Below are positions 39,455 to 48,483 of a stretch of 64,000 nucleotides of DNA, piece after piece. This stretch comes from Photorhabdus thracensis (lineage in GTDB: Bacteria; Pseudomonadota; Gammaproteobacteria; Enterobacterales; Enterobacteriaceae). Below the pieces are notes generated by a model. It saw nothing but the letters and a program-made list of their open reading frames with translations. It was not told the origin of the DNA and did not search any database. Both the position numbers and the translations under genes were made by a program. Where the stretch lies: contig NZ_CP011104.1 of NCBI RefSeq assembly GCF_001010285.1, positions 2,728,001 to 2,792,000 of the forward strand, given 5' to 3'. Numbering within the stretch: the first letter of the stretch is position 1; the number at the start of each line of letters is the position of its first letter.

Positions 39455-40096
39455 ATGCCCGGAACGACTCTGCATTATATCTATGATCCACTATGTGGCT
39501 GGTGTTATGGCGTTTCTTCTCTCATACAAGCAGCAAAAGAGGTCGCAAATGTGAGAATTGAATTACATGGCGGCGGAATGCTGACTGGTGATAACAGACG
39601 CCAAATCGACGGCACATGGCGTGACTATATCCTTAATCAGGATAAACGGATCGCAAGCCTTACCGGGCAAGTTTTCAGCGAGCAATATGTTGCATTGTTA
39701 AACGACAAATCACTGATTATGGATTCATTACCACCAATATCAGCCATTCTTGCAGCAGAAAAGTTGGCTGGTAAAGGTGTCGAAATGTTACTGACGGTAC
39801 AAAAAGCGCATTACGTTCGTGGATTAAAAATCAGCGAAACTGAAACATTATTGAATTTAGCAAATGAATTACAGCTTGATTCAGAACAGTTCCAGCAAGA
39901 GCTGACACTGAATAATGAATCAGAACGTCTCCAGCATATCAGGAACAGCCGTGAACTATTGGCAAAAGTTGGCGGCTCAGGTTTCCCTACCTTTATTCAG
40001 GAAAATGACAGAAACGAGCTATCTGTCATTTCTCTTGATAAATATCTGGGACAACCAAAACGTTGGCAAGATGCTCTGATTCACTCTCAGTTTTAA
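39455..40096 (+). CDS. DsbA-family thioredoxin-fold protein
   Basis: A 213-residue protein with an N-terminal thioredoxin strand and active site CGWC (DPLCGWCYG, about residues 14-17), followed by a helical insertion and a cis-Pro segment GGSGFPTF near residue 178. No signal peptide is seen, so it probably acts in the cytoplasm, like FrnE-type members. It could be a disulfide oxidoreductase or an isomerase. A TnpB element begins only about 10 bases after its stop. Confidence 0.85.
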   Translation: MPGTTLHYIYDPLCGWCYGVSSLIQAAKEVANVRIELHGGGMLTGDNRRQIDGTWRDYILNQDKRIASLTGQVFSEQYVALLNDKSLIMDSLPPISAILAAEKLAGKGVEMLLTVQKAHYVRGLKISETETLLNLANELQLDSEQFQQELTLNNESERLQHIRNSRELLAKVGGSGFPTFIQENDRNELSVISLDKYLGQPKRWQDALIHSQF

Positions 40097-40106
40097 TACC
40101 ACAACT

Positions 40107-40149
40107 GTGACTGCTCCCCGCCGTAAAAAACGGCGAGGCTTCCCACTTC
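40107..40149 (-). ncRNA. probable right-end omegaRNA scaffold tail
   Basis: TnpB proteins use an RNA made from the 3' end of tnpB and the right end of the element. Here the minus strand after the tnpB stop forms a CGCCG / CGGCG hairpin with a T-rich loop and ends GGGGAGCAGTCAC, the kind of end seen in enterobacterial IS605 elements. The guide would then start at 40106 and read AGTTGTGGTATTAAAACTG from the flanking DNA. The upstream extent of the RNA into tnpB is not visible by eye. Confidence 0.5.
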
Positions 40150-41319
40150 TCAGGCCGCAACCGTCTTTATGACGGATTTACGCTGGCCTCCGTGGGCAGA
40201 GACGACGAGCCCCGCCGCCTGTAATTCTCTCGTGCCCTTGCTCTGGATGTTGAGCGCCGCATTGATATCGCGGTCATGTTCGACTCGGCAGAAAGCGCAT
40301 GACCAGATCCGCTTATGCAGCGGCATTTCCGGCACTTTGTGACCGCAACAATGACAGGTTTTCGAACTGGCGAACCACTGATCCAGTTTCACCAGGTGGA
40401 CCCCCGCTGCTGCGGCTTTGTATTCCAATTTCATCAGGAAACTATTCCAGCCCGCATCCCCGATAGCGCGGGCAAGGTGGTAATTCTTCATCATGCTGGC
40501 CGATTTCAGCGTCTCAACAATTATCGCTTGGTTTTCGTCAACCATTGTTCGGGAGAGTTTGTGTTGAAAATCGGCGCGGGCATTGGCTATCCGCTCATGG
40601 ACTGCCGCCAGACGTAATCGGGCCTTGCTACGGTTAGCGCTGCCCTTTTGTTTGCGGGACAGCGATTTCTGCTTTCGACGCAGGTTACGGGTGGCGTTGA
40701 TAAGGTGACGCGGGTTATTGACCTTCTCCCCGTTCGACTCAATAAGATAGTGGGACAAACCCATATCGCAACCGGTCACGCGGGTGATAACGCCCGGCTT
40801 TTCCCGCGCATCTTTTCCATCGTCACACAGGATAGCGGCGAAATACTTTCCCGTGGCGGTTCGGGACAGCGTAATGCTCTTCACTTCCCCTTCAATTTCT
40901 CGGTGTATCCGCGCCTTTATCGGTGACAATTTCGGGAGCTTCACCGCACCCTCCAGCACTTTCACCCCAACACAGTGATAGCTCGATTGCTTGCCCTGTT
41001 TGCGTTTGAACGTGGGAAATTGGGCGCGCAACTTCGGATTGAAGAAATTATCAAACGCAGTATGCAGATTGAGCACCGCCTGTTGTAACGCGAGAGCGTC
41101 ATATGCCTTGAGCCAGGCGTACTTGCGGGATTTCTTCGCGACCGCCAGGAGCGGTTTGAGGTCTTTGCGCGGATTTAAACTCACGCCGTGACGTTTGTAA
41201 GCCTGCTTTTTAATGTGCAGCGCCTTGTTGTACGCAAAACGGACCGCACCGAACTGGCCATTAAGATACTCGGCCTGTTCGGGTGTGGGGTAGAGGCGGA
41301 CTTTGGTCGCTCTTAACAT
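40150..41319 (-). CDS. tnpB: TnpB, RNA-guided endonuclease
   Basis: A 389-residue OrfB/TnpB protein, ancestral relative of Cas12. An N-terminal helical region (RLYPTPEQAEYLNGQFG) is followed by a split RuvC nuclease. The three acidic residues are present: Asp in VTGCDMGLSHY (about residue 190), Glu in AIIVETLKSASM (about residue 270) and Asp in EHDRDINAALN (about residue 350). The zinc finger is CHCCGHKV...CAFC (about residues 321-342). The complete catalytic set and normal length suggest an active nuclease, which would favour retention of the element at its site. Confidence 0.92.
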   Translation of the reverse strand: MLRATKVRLYPTPEQAEYLNGQFGAVRFAYNKALHIKKQAYKRHGVSLNPRKDLKPLLAVAKKSRKYAWLKAYDALALQQAVLNLHTAFDNFFNPKLRAQFPTFKRKQGKQSSYHCVGVKVLEGAVKLPKLSPIKARIHREIEGEVKSITLSRTATGKYFAAILCDDGKDAREKPGVITRVTGCDMGLSHYLIESNGEKVNNPRHLINATRNLRRKQKSLSRKQKGSANRSKARLRLAAVHERIANARADFQHKLSRTMVDENQAIIVETLKSASMMKNYHLARAIGDAGWNSFLMKLEYKAAAAGVHLVKLDQWFASSKTCHCCGHKVPEMPLHKRIWSCAFCRVEHDRDINAALNIQSKGTRELQAAGLVVSAHGGQRKSVIKTVAA

Positions 41320-41409
41320 ATTCAGCGCTCATTGATAAAGTGCATTCATTTTAGCCTGTTTTACCGGCAGATATCAATTCAGTCAGGATACGTCGCAGTA
41401 GCCCGCCTT

Positions 41410-43032
41410 AAAGCCCTTTGGGCTTTCAGACCGCTGACAAACCTCGTTGAAAATAACGGGATTTGTTCCTTTCATTGTGAATCATAATGCCATCCATTTT
41501 CCTCTTTCCTCATTAAGCCAATTTAATCGCCCGACAAGGCGTTATTTTCGCTTCTCCTGCAATGAAATGCTCGCTCTCCAGAGATAAAAACAACAAAGCA
41601 TTGCGACCAGCAAGGCTATCTTCTTGATATTTTGGGCTGTGGCTGCCAAAAGACACTGTATTTGCACTTTTTGCAACCCACGGAAACGGGCATAGCGGTG
41701 CCCGTGATGTTGCTTCGCATCTGCAAAACTACGCTCTATCGTCTCCTTTCGCCGCTTGTAGGTTTTTTTACCCCACTCCGTTAGCCGGTTTTCCCTGGCC
41801 TGCTCTTTACTGTCCTCCCAGACATGACGGGTTATCTTTTTGCCCCCTTTGGCCTGCGTACAGGACGCGCGTTTCGGGCAATACTGGCAGATATTCGCCG
41901 CGGCCTGATAATGCCGGTATCCCTCTCGGCTGGTTGTTTTATAAATCAACTTTTCGCCCTGAGGGCACACATAGCAGTCCTCCTGCTTGTCATAGGTAAA
42001 ATGTTTTTTCTGGAAGACGTTCGACCCCTTATTCGGACGGCGGTAACCGATTATCGGCATGACACCTAACTGTTCCGTTAAGTAACAAACCGGGGCCGTA
42101 AAATAGCCCGCATCCAACCCAACCGCGAGGGGATTGAGGGCAAAACGCTCTAACTGACGCGTCAAGCGCTTGATAAAAGGCTGGCTATCGTGGACATTAC
42201 CCGGTGTGGCGTAGGTATCGGTGATAATACCGACTTGCCCATCCACGGTACGGTGGTCAAGGTAAAAGAACCCCCTGGGTTTGTTGGTCCGGTGCATAAA
42301 CCCGCTTTCCGGATCAGTGGTACTGACCTTCGTCTTTCTCTGCCGTTCCTTTAGGGCTGGCTTCAGGCTTTTTTTCCGGCTGCCGCCCGGTCTTCAGTGA
42401 CGGCTTTATCCAGTGCATCAAAATAGGCGCCGGGGGGAACCGGCCGCATGACATTCTCCGATTTATGCGGATTGGCACTGGCTTTCAGGTGGGTGCTGTC
42501 GGTATAGAGTACGCGTCCGCCCACGAATCCTTTGGCCATCGCCTGTTCAACAATGTGGTCAAAAATCTGCTGGAAGACCGCGGTATGATTGAAACGGCGG
42601 CGGCGGTTCTGACTCAGGGTTGAGGCATCAGGGACCTTCTCTGTCAGTCCGAGGCGCAGAAACCAGCGGTAAGCCACATTAACCTGAATTTCCTGAACCA
42701 GACGGCGTTCACTGGGGACGCCAAACAAGTAGCCGAGTAACATCATTTTAATCAGCATGACCGGATCGATAGCAGGACGGCCATTATTGTGGCAATACAA
42801 CGGGGCGACTAATTCGCGGATAAATTCGAAATCAATGGCAGCATCGACTTGACGGACCAAATGATTTTTAGGGACCAGCTCGTCAAGCGAGAGCGTTTCT
42901 GGCGGGAAAGTCTGGAGAGGGGGGGATCTTAACATGGTGGCAAGCTCCGTTGAGTGAACGGAACTTAATTAAAACAAAATGCCGGATAAAAAACCAGCAC
43001 TTTGTCAATAATCTGAAAGCCCTTTGGGCTTT
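41410..43032 (-). mobile_element. IS1182-family element, second type, frame-broken
   Basis: Bounded by imperfect inverted repeats of about 32 bases, at 41410-41441 and 43001-43032. Each contains the internal palindrome AAAGCCC-NNN-GGGCTTT followed by CAG and TGACAAA. The transposase inside is split into two frames. It differs from the 1576-base element at 43057. A clear target duplication was not found, so the outer edges may be off by a few bases. Confidence 0.75.
41542..42935 (-). pseudogene. IS1182-family transposase split by frameshift at an A7 run
   Basis: The first frame (42935 to 42363, 190 residues) carries the N-terminal DUF772-like part, RPAIDPVMLIKMMLLGYLFG, and VLYTDSTHLKASANPHK with the first catalytic Asp. 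It ends at a TGA just after GCC GGA AAA AAA GCC. In the -1 frame the sequence continues without a stop as KKSLKPALKERQRKTKV and joins the second frame (LAVGLDAGYF, CQYCPKRASC, RRKETIERSFADAKQHHG). Either a base change in the A-run broke the gene, or a -1 slip on A AAA AAA makes the full protein. Confidence 0.8.
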
Positions 43033-43056
43033 TCGCCTGATATCCCCGCCCGCACT

Positions 43057-44632
43057 GAGGGTGTCGCAAAAGGTCATGTTATCCATTAAAATCTGCGCTC
43101 TTCCTTTAGGCGCAGCTCTTTTATGACCTTATTCATTCGAAAACGGGAACCGTCTGCTTACACCAAACGTCAGTTTGTCAAAGCTCAGCACTTACCTGTA
43201 TTGGATGGCTCCCTTTCCCTTTCTGATTATCTCAGGCAAATGGGGGAGCGTTGCGCATTTATTGTTGCTGACATTCTTGATGAGCAAGATTGGGGCCCCT
43301 TTGAACGCCATTATGCTTCGACAGGGAGAGCCCCTTATTCTCCACGCTCCATGATGGGGATCCTGCTTTATGGGATCATGAAAGGACACTGCTCGCTCAG
43401 AGAACTTGAACGACTTGCGCGTTTAGATTTAGGCTGTATTTTTGTCAGCCAGGGAATTACGCCCGATCATGCCAGTCTTGGGCGTTTTATTTATCAGCAC
43501 CAATCCGTCCTGACGGGACCGTTTTTTAAGGCACTGACCTTATCCATTTTGCACCGCAGTCGTTCGGACGGCTCGTGCCTGGCCGGTGACGGGACAGTGA
43601 TAGAGGCGGCCTGTTCTCATTACCACCTTTTAACTCAGGAAGCGATTTCACGTGAAAAAAATACTCTCACGGCTACCCCTGCCACAGCGCAGACAGAAAA
43701 ACGCATAAAGCAATTGGAACAGGGAGCCAACGTATTACGGCGCCGACAAGAAAATCGCGAAAAAAAAGGGAAGGATGCCAGCCAACTGCGTATCAATCCA
43801 ACAGAACCCGACGCCGTCGTCCAGAAACTCAAGCGGGGAAGGGGATTTTCAACTTCCTATAAACCGTCTGTTTTAGTCAACAACAGACGTATTATCGTCG
43901 CTCAAACGGTCGACCCCTCCAGTGAAACCCAAGTGATGGCCGCGTTATTGGCGCAGAATCTCACTATCTCGGGAGGTCACCCGGAAAAGCTGTTATTGGA
44001 TGCCGGTTATTTCCATGACGATGTGATTGCTGAGGCGAAGAAACATCAGATCTGGCTGTTTTGTACAGAAAATTCAGACCGACAGCGTGCCCGAAAAATC
44101 TATCCTAAATCCTTATTTACTTATGATGCTGAGCAAGATTGCTATATTTGTCCTGCTCATCACCAATTGTCCCTGCAAAGTACAGTGAAAGCCACTGAAA
44201 AAACGCGGACCTATCGGGTTTATCGCGCTGACAATTGTGCCGGATGCCCGCAGAAAGCGGGCTGCACAAAGGCTAAAGGAGGAAGAAAAATAAAACGTTA
44301 TCCGGAAGATGAAGAGCGGGAGACACTTCGTTTGCATATGGCCCGACCGGAGTCAAAACAGATATTGAGTCAACGGAAGAGCCTGGTAGAACCGGTATTT
44401 TCGGCATTACGGGGAATTCAGAGACTGGAACGCTTTCGGCGTAAGGGATTGTCAGCGGTAAAGCTGGAGTTTTCCCTGCATGCAATGGCCTATAACTTAT
44501 CAAGAGCGGTGGCTCTGATATTAGGGATTATTTTTAGCCTGTTATCCATACAAATAACAGGCTGCCCAAAGTCAGTGATTGAATTTAACTTGATGCTTGA
44601 AAAAGTGACCTCAACCCTTTTGCGACACCCTC
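43057..44632 (+). mobile_element. IS1182-family element, copy 2, uninterrupted
   Basis: 1576 bases with the same 17-base terminal repeats (GAGGGTGTCGCAAAAGG) as copy 1 at 6789. The flanks share GCACT (43052-43056 and 44633-44637), a 5-base duplication, against 4 bases at copy 1. Sequence and encoded protein match copy 1 outside the nested IS256 element wherever compared, which points to recent transposition. Confidence 0.93.
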
Positions 44633-44751
44633 GCACTGGGCAAGGGTTTACGGCGGTTTTTGCTAATTACTGGCGCCCATACCTTATTCAGCTATCGGGC
44701 GCTATCCACCAAACCCATCAATGCCCTGTAAGTTCAAATAAACCATTATGA
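43123..44751 (+). CDS. IS1182-family transposase without its own stop codon
   Basis: The transposase frame is intact for 503 codons within the element: an N-terminal DUF772-like region with RAPYSPRSMMGILLYG, LAGDGTVIEA with a catalytic Asp, LLLDAGYFHDD, a Cys-rich CAGCPQKAGC insert, and SQRKSLVEPVFSALRG with the terminal Glu. No stop occurs before the right inverted repeat. The frame passes through the repeat and adds 39 residues from flanking DNA, ending at 44751 and overlapping the convergent prepilin peptidase gene. In copy 1 the same frame also runs on into the flank. Confidence 0.9.
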   Translation: MTLFIRKREPSAYTKRQFVKAQHLPVLDGSLSLSDYLRQMGERCAFIVADILDEQDWGPFERHYASTGRAPYSPRSMMGILLYGIMKGHCSLRELERLARLDLGCIFVSQGITPDHASLGRFIYQHQSVLTGPFFKALTLSILHRSRSDGSCLAGDGTVIEAACSHYHLLTQEAISREKNTLTATPATAQTEKRIKQLEQGANVLRRRQENREKKGKDASQLRINPTEPDAVVQKLKRGRGFSTSYKPSVLVNNRRIIVAQTVDPSSETQVMAALLAQNLTISGGHPEKLLLDAGYFHDDVIAEAKKHQIWLFCTENSDRQRARKIYPKSLFTYDAEQDCYICPAHHQLSLQSTVKATEKTRTYRVYRADNCAGCPQKAGCTKAKGGRKIKRYPEDEERETLRLHMARPESKQILSQRKSLVEPVFSALRGIQRLERFRRKGLSAVKLEFSLHAMAYNLSRAVALILGIIFSLLSIQITGCPKSVIEFNLMLEKVTSTLLRHPRTGQGFTAVFANYWRPYLIQLSGAIHQTHQCPVSSNKPL

Positions 44752-45385
44752 CCGCAGAAATGGCGATATATGGACCAAAAGCGACAGGTGCCCGATAATT
44801 TTTCCGTATTTTCCACACCCATAAACACCCAATAATGCCAAACAGTGAGGATAGGAACATTAATAAAGGAATTGCGCCAACACCCAACCAAGCACTAACC
44901 GCCGCCATTAACTTAAAATCACCATACCCTATCCCCTCTTTGTGATTGAGAATTTTGAACAACCAATAGAGCGACCACAAAATCAAATAACCAGCAACCG
45001 CACCTATGACAGATTGTTCAATAGGCACAAAAGTTTGATTCAAATTCAATAATAACCCTAACCATAAAAGTGGATAATTTATTATATCTGGCAATAATTG
45101 AATTTTTATATCAATAAAAGAAAGTATAATTAGCATCCAAATAAATATTAAAACAACATACAAATGGAACCCCAATGGAAGATAAATAACAAAAAAAGCA
45201 GTTATAAACAGTGTAACTAATTCAACCTGGAAATAGCCAAAAGCTACTTTCTCATATCCATAAATAACTTCAGGAAATACAGATATCACTTTACTTAAAG
45301 TAATTCCCGCAGCCATTCCAATAGAAACAGCCAGAATAACAATCATTATATTAACGCCATCCAAATAAAACACCTTTAATTTCAA
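44702..45385 (-). CDS. A24-family prepilin peptidase, short form
   Basis: A 227-residue polytopic aspartyl protease that would cleave type IV prepilin or pseudopilin leaders. Both catalytic aspartates are present, in LSFIDIKIQLLPD (about residue 92) and GIGYGDFKLM (the GxGD motif, about residue 155). The N-terminal cysteine-rich domain linked to N-methylation in PilD/GspO is missing, so it may cleave without methylating. The start may be the M at residue 1 or residue 14 (MIVIL). A pilT-like ATPase gene lies 3 kb away, but no pilin or assembly gene is in the window. Confidence 0.85.
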   Translation of the reverse strand: MKLKVFYLDGVNIMIVILAVSIGMAAGITLSKVISVFPEVIYGYEKVAFGYFQVELVTLFITAFFVIYLPLGFHLYVVLIFIWMLIILSFIDIKIQLLPDIINYPLLWLGLLLNLNQTFVPIEQSVIGAVAGYLILWSLYWLFKILNHKEGIGYGDFKLMAAVSAWLGVGAIPLLMFLSSLFGIIGCLWVWKIRKNYRAPVAFGPYIAISAVIMVYLNLQGIDGFGG

Positions 45386-45657
45386 TTCATTACATCAAAA
45401 CATCTTAATTGAAGAATAGAAACAATTCATATTATATTTTCGACACAACAAGATAATAATAAAAACCACTCTAAAACAACAAAATAAATATAGAATATTC
45501 AAATAAGAGATAAATCTGCGAGCAGACTCGCAACATTTATTCAGAGATAAAAACCGGTATCAGAGATAGCTTGATAATTGGCTTAAGCCTACCTTATTAT
45601 AACACCATTATTTATTGCCTTATGTATAGCTATACCCCGCTGGAAGGAAAGAAAAAC

Positions 45658-46389
45658 ATGCGTATACCCCGCATTTATCACCCGGAATTACTCTCATCCG
45701 ACACTGAAATTTATTTGAGTGATGAGGCAGCCAACCATGTCGGGCGGGTACTCAGAATGAGTAACGGTCAACAGTTACAACTGTTTGATGGCAGTAATCA
45801 GATCTTCAATGCTGAAATTACCGAAGCCAATAAGAAATCTGTCAAAGTTCACATCAACAATAGTGAACTTGCCGATAACGAATCACCACTTAATCTGCAT
45901 CTAGGACAAGTCATATCCCGCGGTGAGAAAATGGAATTTACCATTCAAAAATCTGTAGAGTTAGGGGTGAATGTTATTACACCTTTAATTTCTGAGCGCT
46001 GCGGTGTCAAACTAGATGGAGAACGGCTGGCTAAAAAACTTCAGCAATGGCAAAAAATTGCCATTGCTGCCTGTGAGCAATGTTGCCGTAATCGCATACC
46101 TGAAATTCATCCGGTGATGCAACTTGAACACTGGTGTGCAGAAAATGATGGCAGCTTAAAATTAAATTTACATCCACGCGCCAGCCAAAGCATCAATACC
46201 CTGCCTTTACCTGTGGAAAAAGTACGTCTACTGATTGGCCCGGAAGGCGGCTTATCAATAGACGAAATTGCTATGACAGCTAATTACCAATTTACTGATA
46301 TCCTGTTAGGACCACGTGTTTTAAGAACAGAAACGACAGCGCTTACCGCAATTACTGCATTACAAGTGCGTTTCGGCGATTTGGGTTAA
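45658..46389 (+). CDS. rsmE: RsmE, 16S rRNA m3U1498 methyltransferase
   Basis: A 243-residue SPOUT-class enzyme. I set the start at 45658 ([12 protein letters not shown]), behind GGAAGGAAAG, because it matches E. coli length; the open frame upstream to 45571 is not needed. It has an N-terminal PUA-like domain, then the SAM-binding knot with [13 protein letters not shown] and [13 protein letters not shown]. It lies 9 bases before gshB. Confidence 0.95.
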   Translation: MRIPRIYHPELLSSDTEIYLSDEAANHVGRVLRMSNGQQLQLFDGSNQIFNAEITEANKKSVKVHINNSELADNESPLNLHLGQVISRGEKMEFTIQKSVELGVNVITPLISERCGVKLDGERLAKKLQQWQKIAIAACEQCCRNRIPEIHPVMQLEHWCAENDGSLKLNLHPRASQSINTLPLPVEKVRLLIGPEGGLSIDEIAMTANYQFTDILLGPRVLRTETTALTAITALQVRFGDLG

Positions 46390-46398
46390 GGAGAAAGA

Positions 46399-47349
46399 AT
46401 GATCAAACTCGGAATAGTGATGGATCCCATTTCATCCATCAAAATCAAGAAAGACACCAGTTTTGCTATGCTGTTGGAAGCGCAACGCCGCGGCTGGGAA
46501 CTTCATTATATGGAGATGAGCGATCTCTATCTGCACCAAGGGGAAGCCCGCGCACGTACCCGTCTATTGCAAGTAGAAAACAATCCACAGCAATGGTATC
46601 AATTCGATAGAGAACAAGATCTGGCACTGGAAACACTGGATGTCATCCTGATGCGTAAAGACCCTCCATTTGATACTGAGTACATTTACGCCACCTATAT
46701 TCTGGAGCGCGCGGAAGAGAAAGGCACGCTTATCGTCAATAAGCCACAAAGTCTGCGCGATTGTAACGAAAAACTCTTCACAGCCTGGTTCCCTGATTTA
46801 ACACCAGACACATTAGTGACCCGCAATGCTACTCACCTGCGTGAATTCCATCAAAAACATGGTGATGTCATCTTTAAACCGCTGGATGGCATGGGTGGCG
46901 CATCTATATTCCGCCTGAAAAAAGATGATCCAAACGTCGGCGTAATTATTGAAACCCTAACAGAACACGGCAATCGCTTCTGCATGGCACAGAATTTCTT
47001 ACCTGCCATAAAAGAAGGCGACAAACGGATATTAATTGTCGATGGTGAACCTGTTCCTTATTGTCTGGCCCGCATTCCAGCCCAGGGTGAAACCCGTGGT
47101 AACCTTGCTGCCGGTGGTCGTGGTGAAGCGCGCCCGCTTTCAGAAAGCGACTGGGCTATAGCCAGAGCTGTTGCGCCAACGTTAAAAGAAAAAGGGTTAA
47201 TTTTTGTTGGACTGGACATTATCGGTGACAGATTGACCGAAATTAATGTCACCAGCCCAACCTGTGCACGCGAGATAGAGACAGCTTTCCCTGATATTTC
47301 AATAACCGGCATGTTGATGAATACGATTGAAAAACGATTGGAGAAATAA
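46399..47349 (+). CDS. gshB: GshB, glutathione synthetase
   Basis: A 316-residue ATP-grasp enzyme that joins glycine to gamma-glutamylcysteine. Visible: GIVMDPISSIKIKKDTSFAML at the N-terminus, VIFKPLDGMGGASIFRL (ATP-grasp loop, about residue 153), NLAAGGRGEARPLSE (about residue 233) and INVTSPTCAREIE. Length is identical to that of E. coli. A 25-base hairpin follows in the gap before yqgE. Confidence 0.97.
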   Translation: MIKLGIVMDPISSIKIKKDTSFAMLLEAQRRGWELHYMEMSDLYLHQGEARARTRLLQVENNPQQWYQFDREQDLALETLDVILMRKDPPFDTEYIYATYILERAEEKGTLIVNKPQSLRDCNEKLFTAWFPDLTPDTLVTRNATHLREFHQKHGDVIFKPLDGMGGASIFRLKKDDPNVGVIIETLTEHGNRFCMAQNFLPAIKEGDKRILIVDGEPVPYCLARIPAQGETRGNLAAGGRGEARPLSESDWAIARAVAPTLKEKGLIFVGLDIIGDRLTEINVTSPTCAREIETAFPDISITGMLMNTIEKRLEK

Positions 47350-47395
47350 AACGCTCTTTTCGTTAATTTTCCTGTCAAGGTTTGTCATTTGCACT

Positions 47396-47420
47396 TTTAG
47401 CCCACATACTGTGGGCTAAA
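47396..47420. terminator. hairpin between gshB and yqgE
   Basis: A perfect 11-base stem TTTAGCCCACA / TGTGGGCTAAA with a 3-base loop. No T-run of normal length follows, so it may be a weak terminator or an mRNA-end stabiliser. Confidence 0.55.
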
Positions 47421-47457
47421 TAATCCTTAAATAGCCAGGCTAATTACCAAAAACAAA

Positions 47458-48021
47458 ATGAATCTACAGCACCATTTTCTTATCGCCATGCCCACATTAT
47501 CTGATTCCTACTTCAAACGCTCGGTTGTTTACGTTTGTGAACACAACGAAAACGGGGCAATGGGATTGGTGATAAATAAACCAATTGAACAAATCTCTGT
47601 TCGGAAAGTTTTACAAAAACTGAAAATCTCACCAGAAGATCGGGATGAAAGTATCAGCCTAAACAAACCAGTCATGACAGGTGGTCCTCTTGCTGAAGAT
47701 CATGGTTTTATATTGCACACACCACAACCAGGTTTCAGTTCAAGTATCAAAATTTCCGATGACACGATGATTACCACATCCAAAGATGTGCTTGAAACCC
47801 TAGGCACACCACGCCAACCAAAACAGATATTAGTCACGCTAGGGTATGCAAGTTGGGAAAAGGGGCAACTTGAAAAAGAGATAATGGAAAATAGCTGGCT
47901 AACCGCAAACGCTGATCCACATATTATTTTCAACTCCCCCATTGCAGATCGCTGGCGTGAAGCCGCATCTTTGCTTGGTATCAATATCTATAATATTGCT
48001 CCACAGGCAGGACATGCATAG
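47458..48021 (+). CDS. yqgE: YqgE (AlgH/UPF0301) protein
   Basis: A 187-residue UPF0301 protein. The start [42 protein letters not shown] is diagnostic, as is [17 protein letters not shown]. Biochemical function is unsettled. Its stop is immediately followed by the ruvX ATG, matching the conserved yqgE-yqgF pair. Confidence 0.95.
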   Translation: MNLQHHFLIAMPTLSDSYFKRSVVYVCEHNENGAMGLVINKPIEQISVRKVLQKLKISPEDRDESISLNKPVMTGGPLAEDHGFILHTPQPGFSSSIKISDDTMITTSKDVLETLGTPRQPKQILVTLGYASWEKGQLEKEIMENSWLTANADPHIIFNSPIADRWREAASLLGINIYNIAPQAGHA

Positions 48022-48441
48022 ATGGGTAACCGCACAATAATGGCTTTCGATTTTGGGACCCGCAGTATCGGCGCAGCCATCGGGCAGGAAATTACGGGTA
48101 CCGCCAGAGCATTAACCTCGTTTAAAGCCACAGATGGTATCCCCAATTGGCAGCAAATCGAAAAATTACTTAAAGAGTGGCGGCCAGATCTGGTTATTGT
48201 TGGTCTTCCCCTCAATATGGATGGCACTGAACAACTTGTAACAACACAGGCACGTAAATTTGCAAACCGGCTGCATGGCCGGTTTGGTGTGCAAATTGCA
48301 CTCCAGGATGAACGCCTGACAACGGTTGAAGCCCGCGCTCATCTGTTTGACCGTGGAGGCTACAAAGCGTTAGATAAAGGCAAAGTCGATGCTGCATCCG
48401 CTGTTATTATTCTGGAAAGCTGGTTCGAGCAGCACTATTAA
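48022..48441 (+). CDS. ruvX: RuvX/YqgF, RNase H-fold nuclease
   Basis: A 139-residue RNase H-like Holliday-junction-resolvase-family protein, implicated in pre-16S rRNA processing. Motifs: [17 protein letters not shown] (catalytic Asp, residue 9), [11 protein letters not shown] and [15 protein letters not shown], and a terminal [14 protein letters not shown]. Starts directly after yqgE. Confidence 0.95.
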   Translation: MGNRTIMAFDFGTRSIGAAIGQEITGTARALTSFKATDGIPNWQQIEKLLKEWRPDLVIVGLPLNMDGTEQLVTTQARKFANRLHGRFGVQIALQDERLTTVEARAHLFDRGGYKALDKGKVDAASAVIILESWFEQHY

Positions 48442-48483
48442 GCTATCAATTAACAATAACAGCGGATCAACTAACAACAGCGA

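Larger units (their letters stand above)
40107..41345 (-). mobile_element. solo TnpB element (IS605/IS1341 type)
   Basis: The element contains only tnpB; no Y1 transposase tnpA is near. The right end is placed at 40107 by analogy with IS605 ends. Reading the minus strand, the tnpB stop is followed by a hairpin (40117-40136) and a GTCAC end. The left end upstream of tnpB was not located, so 41345 is approximate. Confidence 0.7.
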
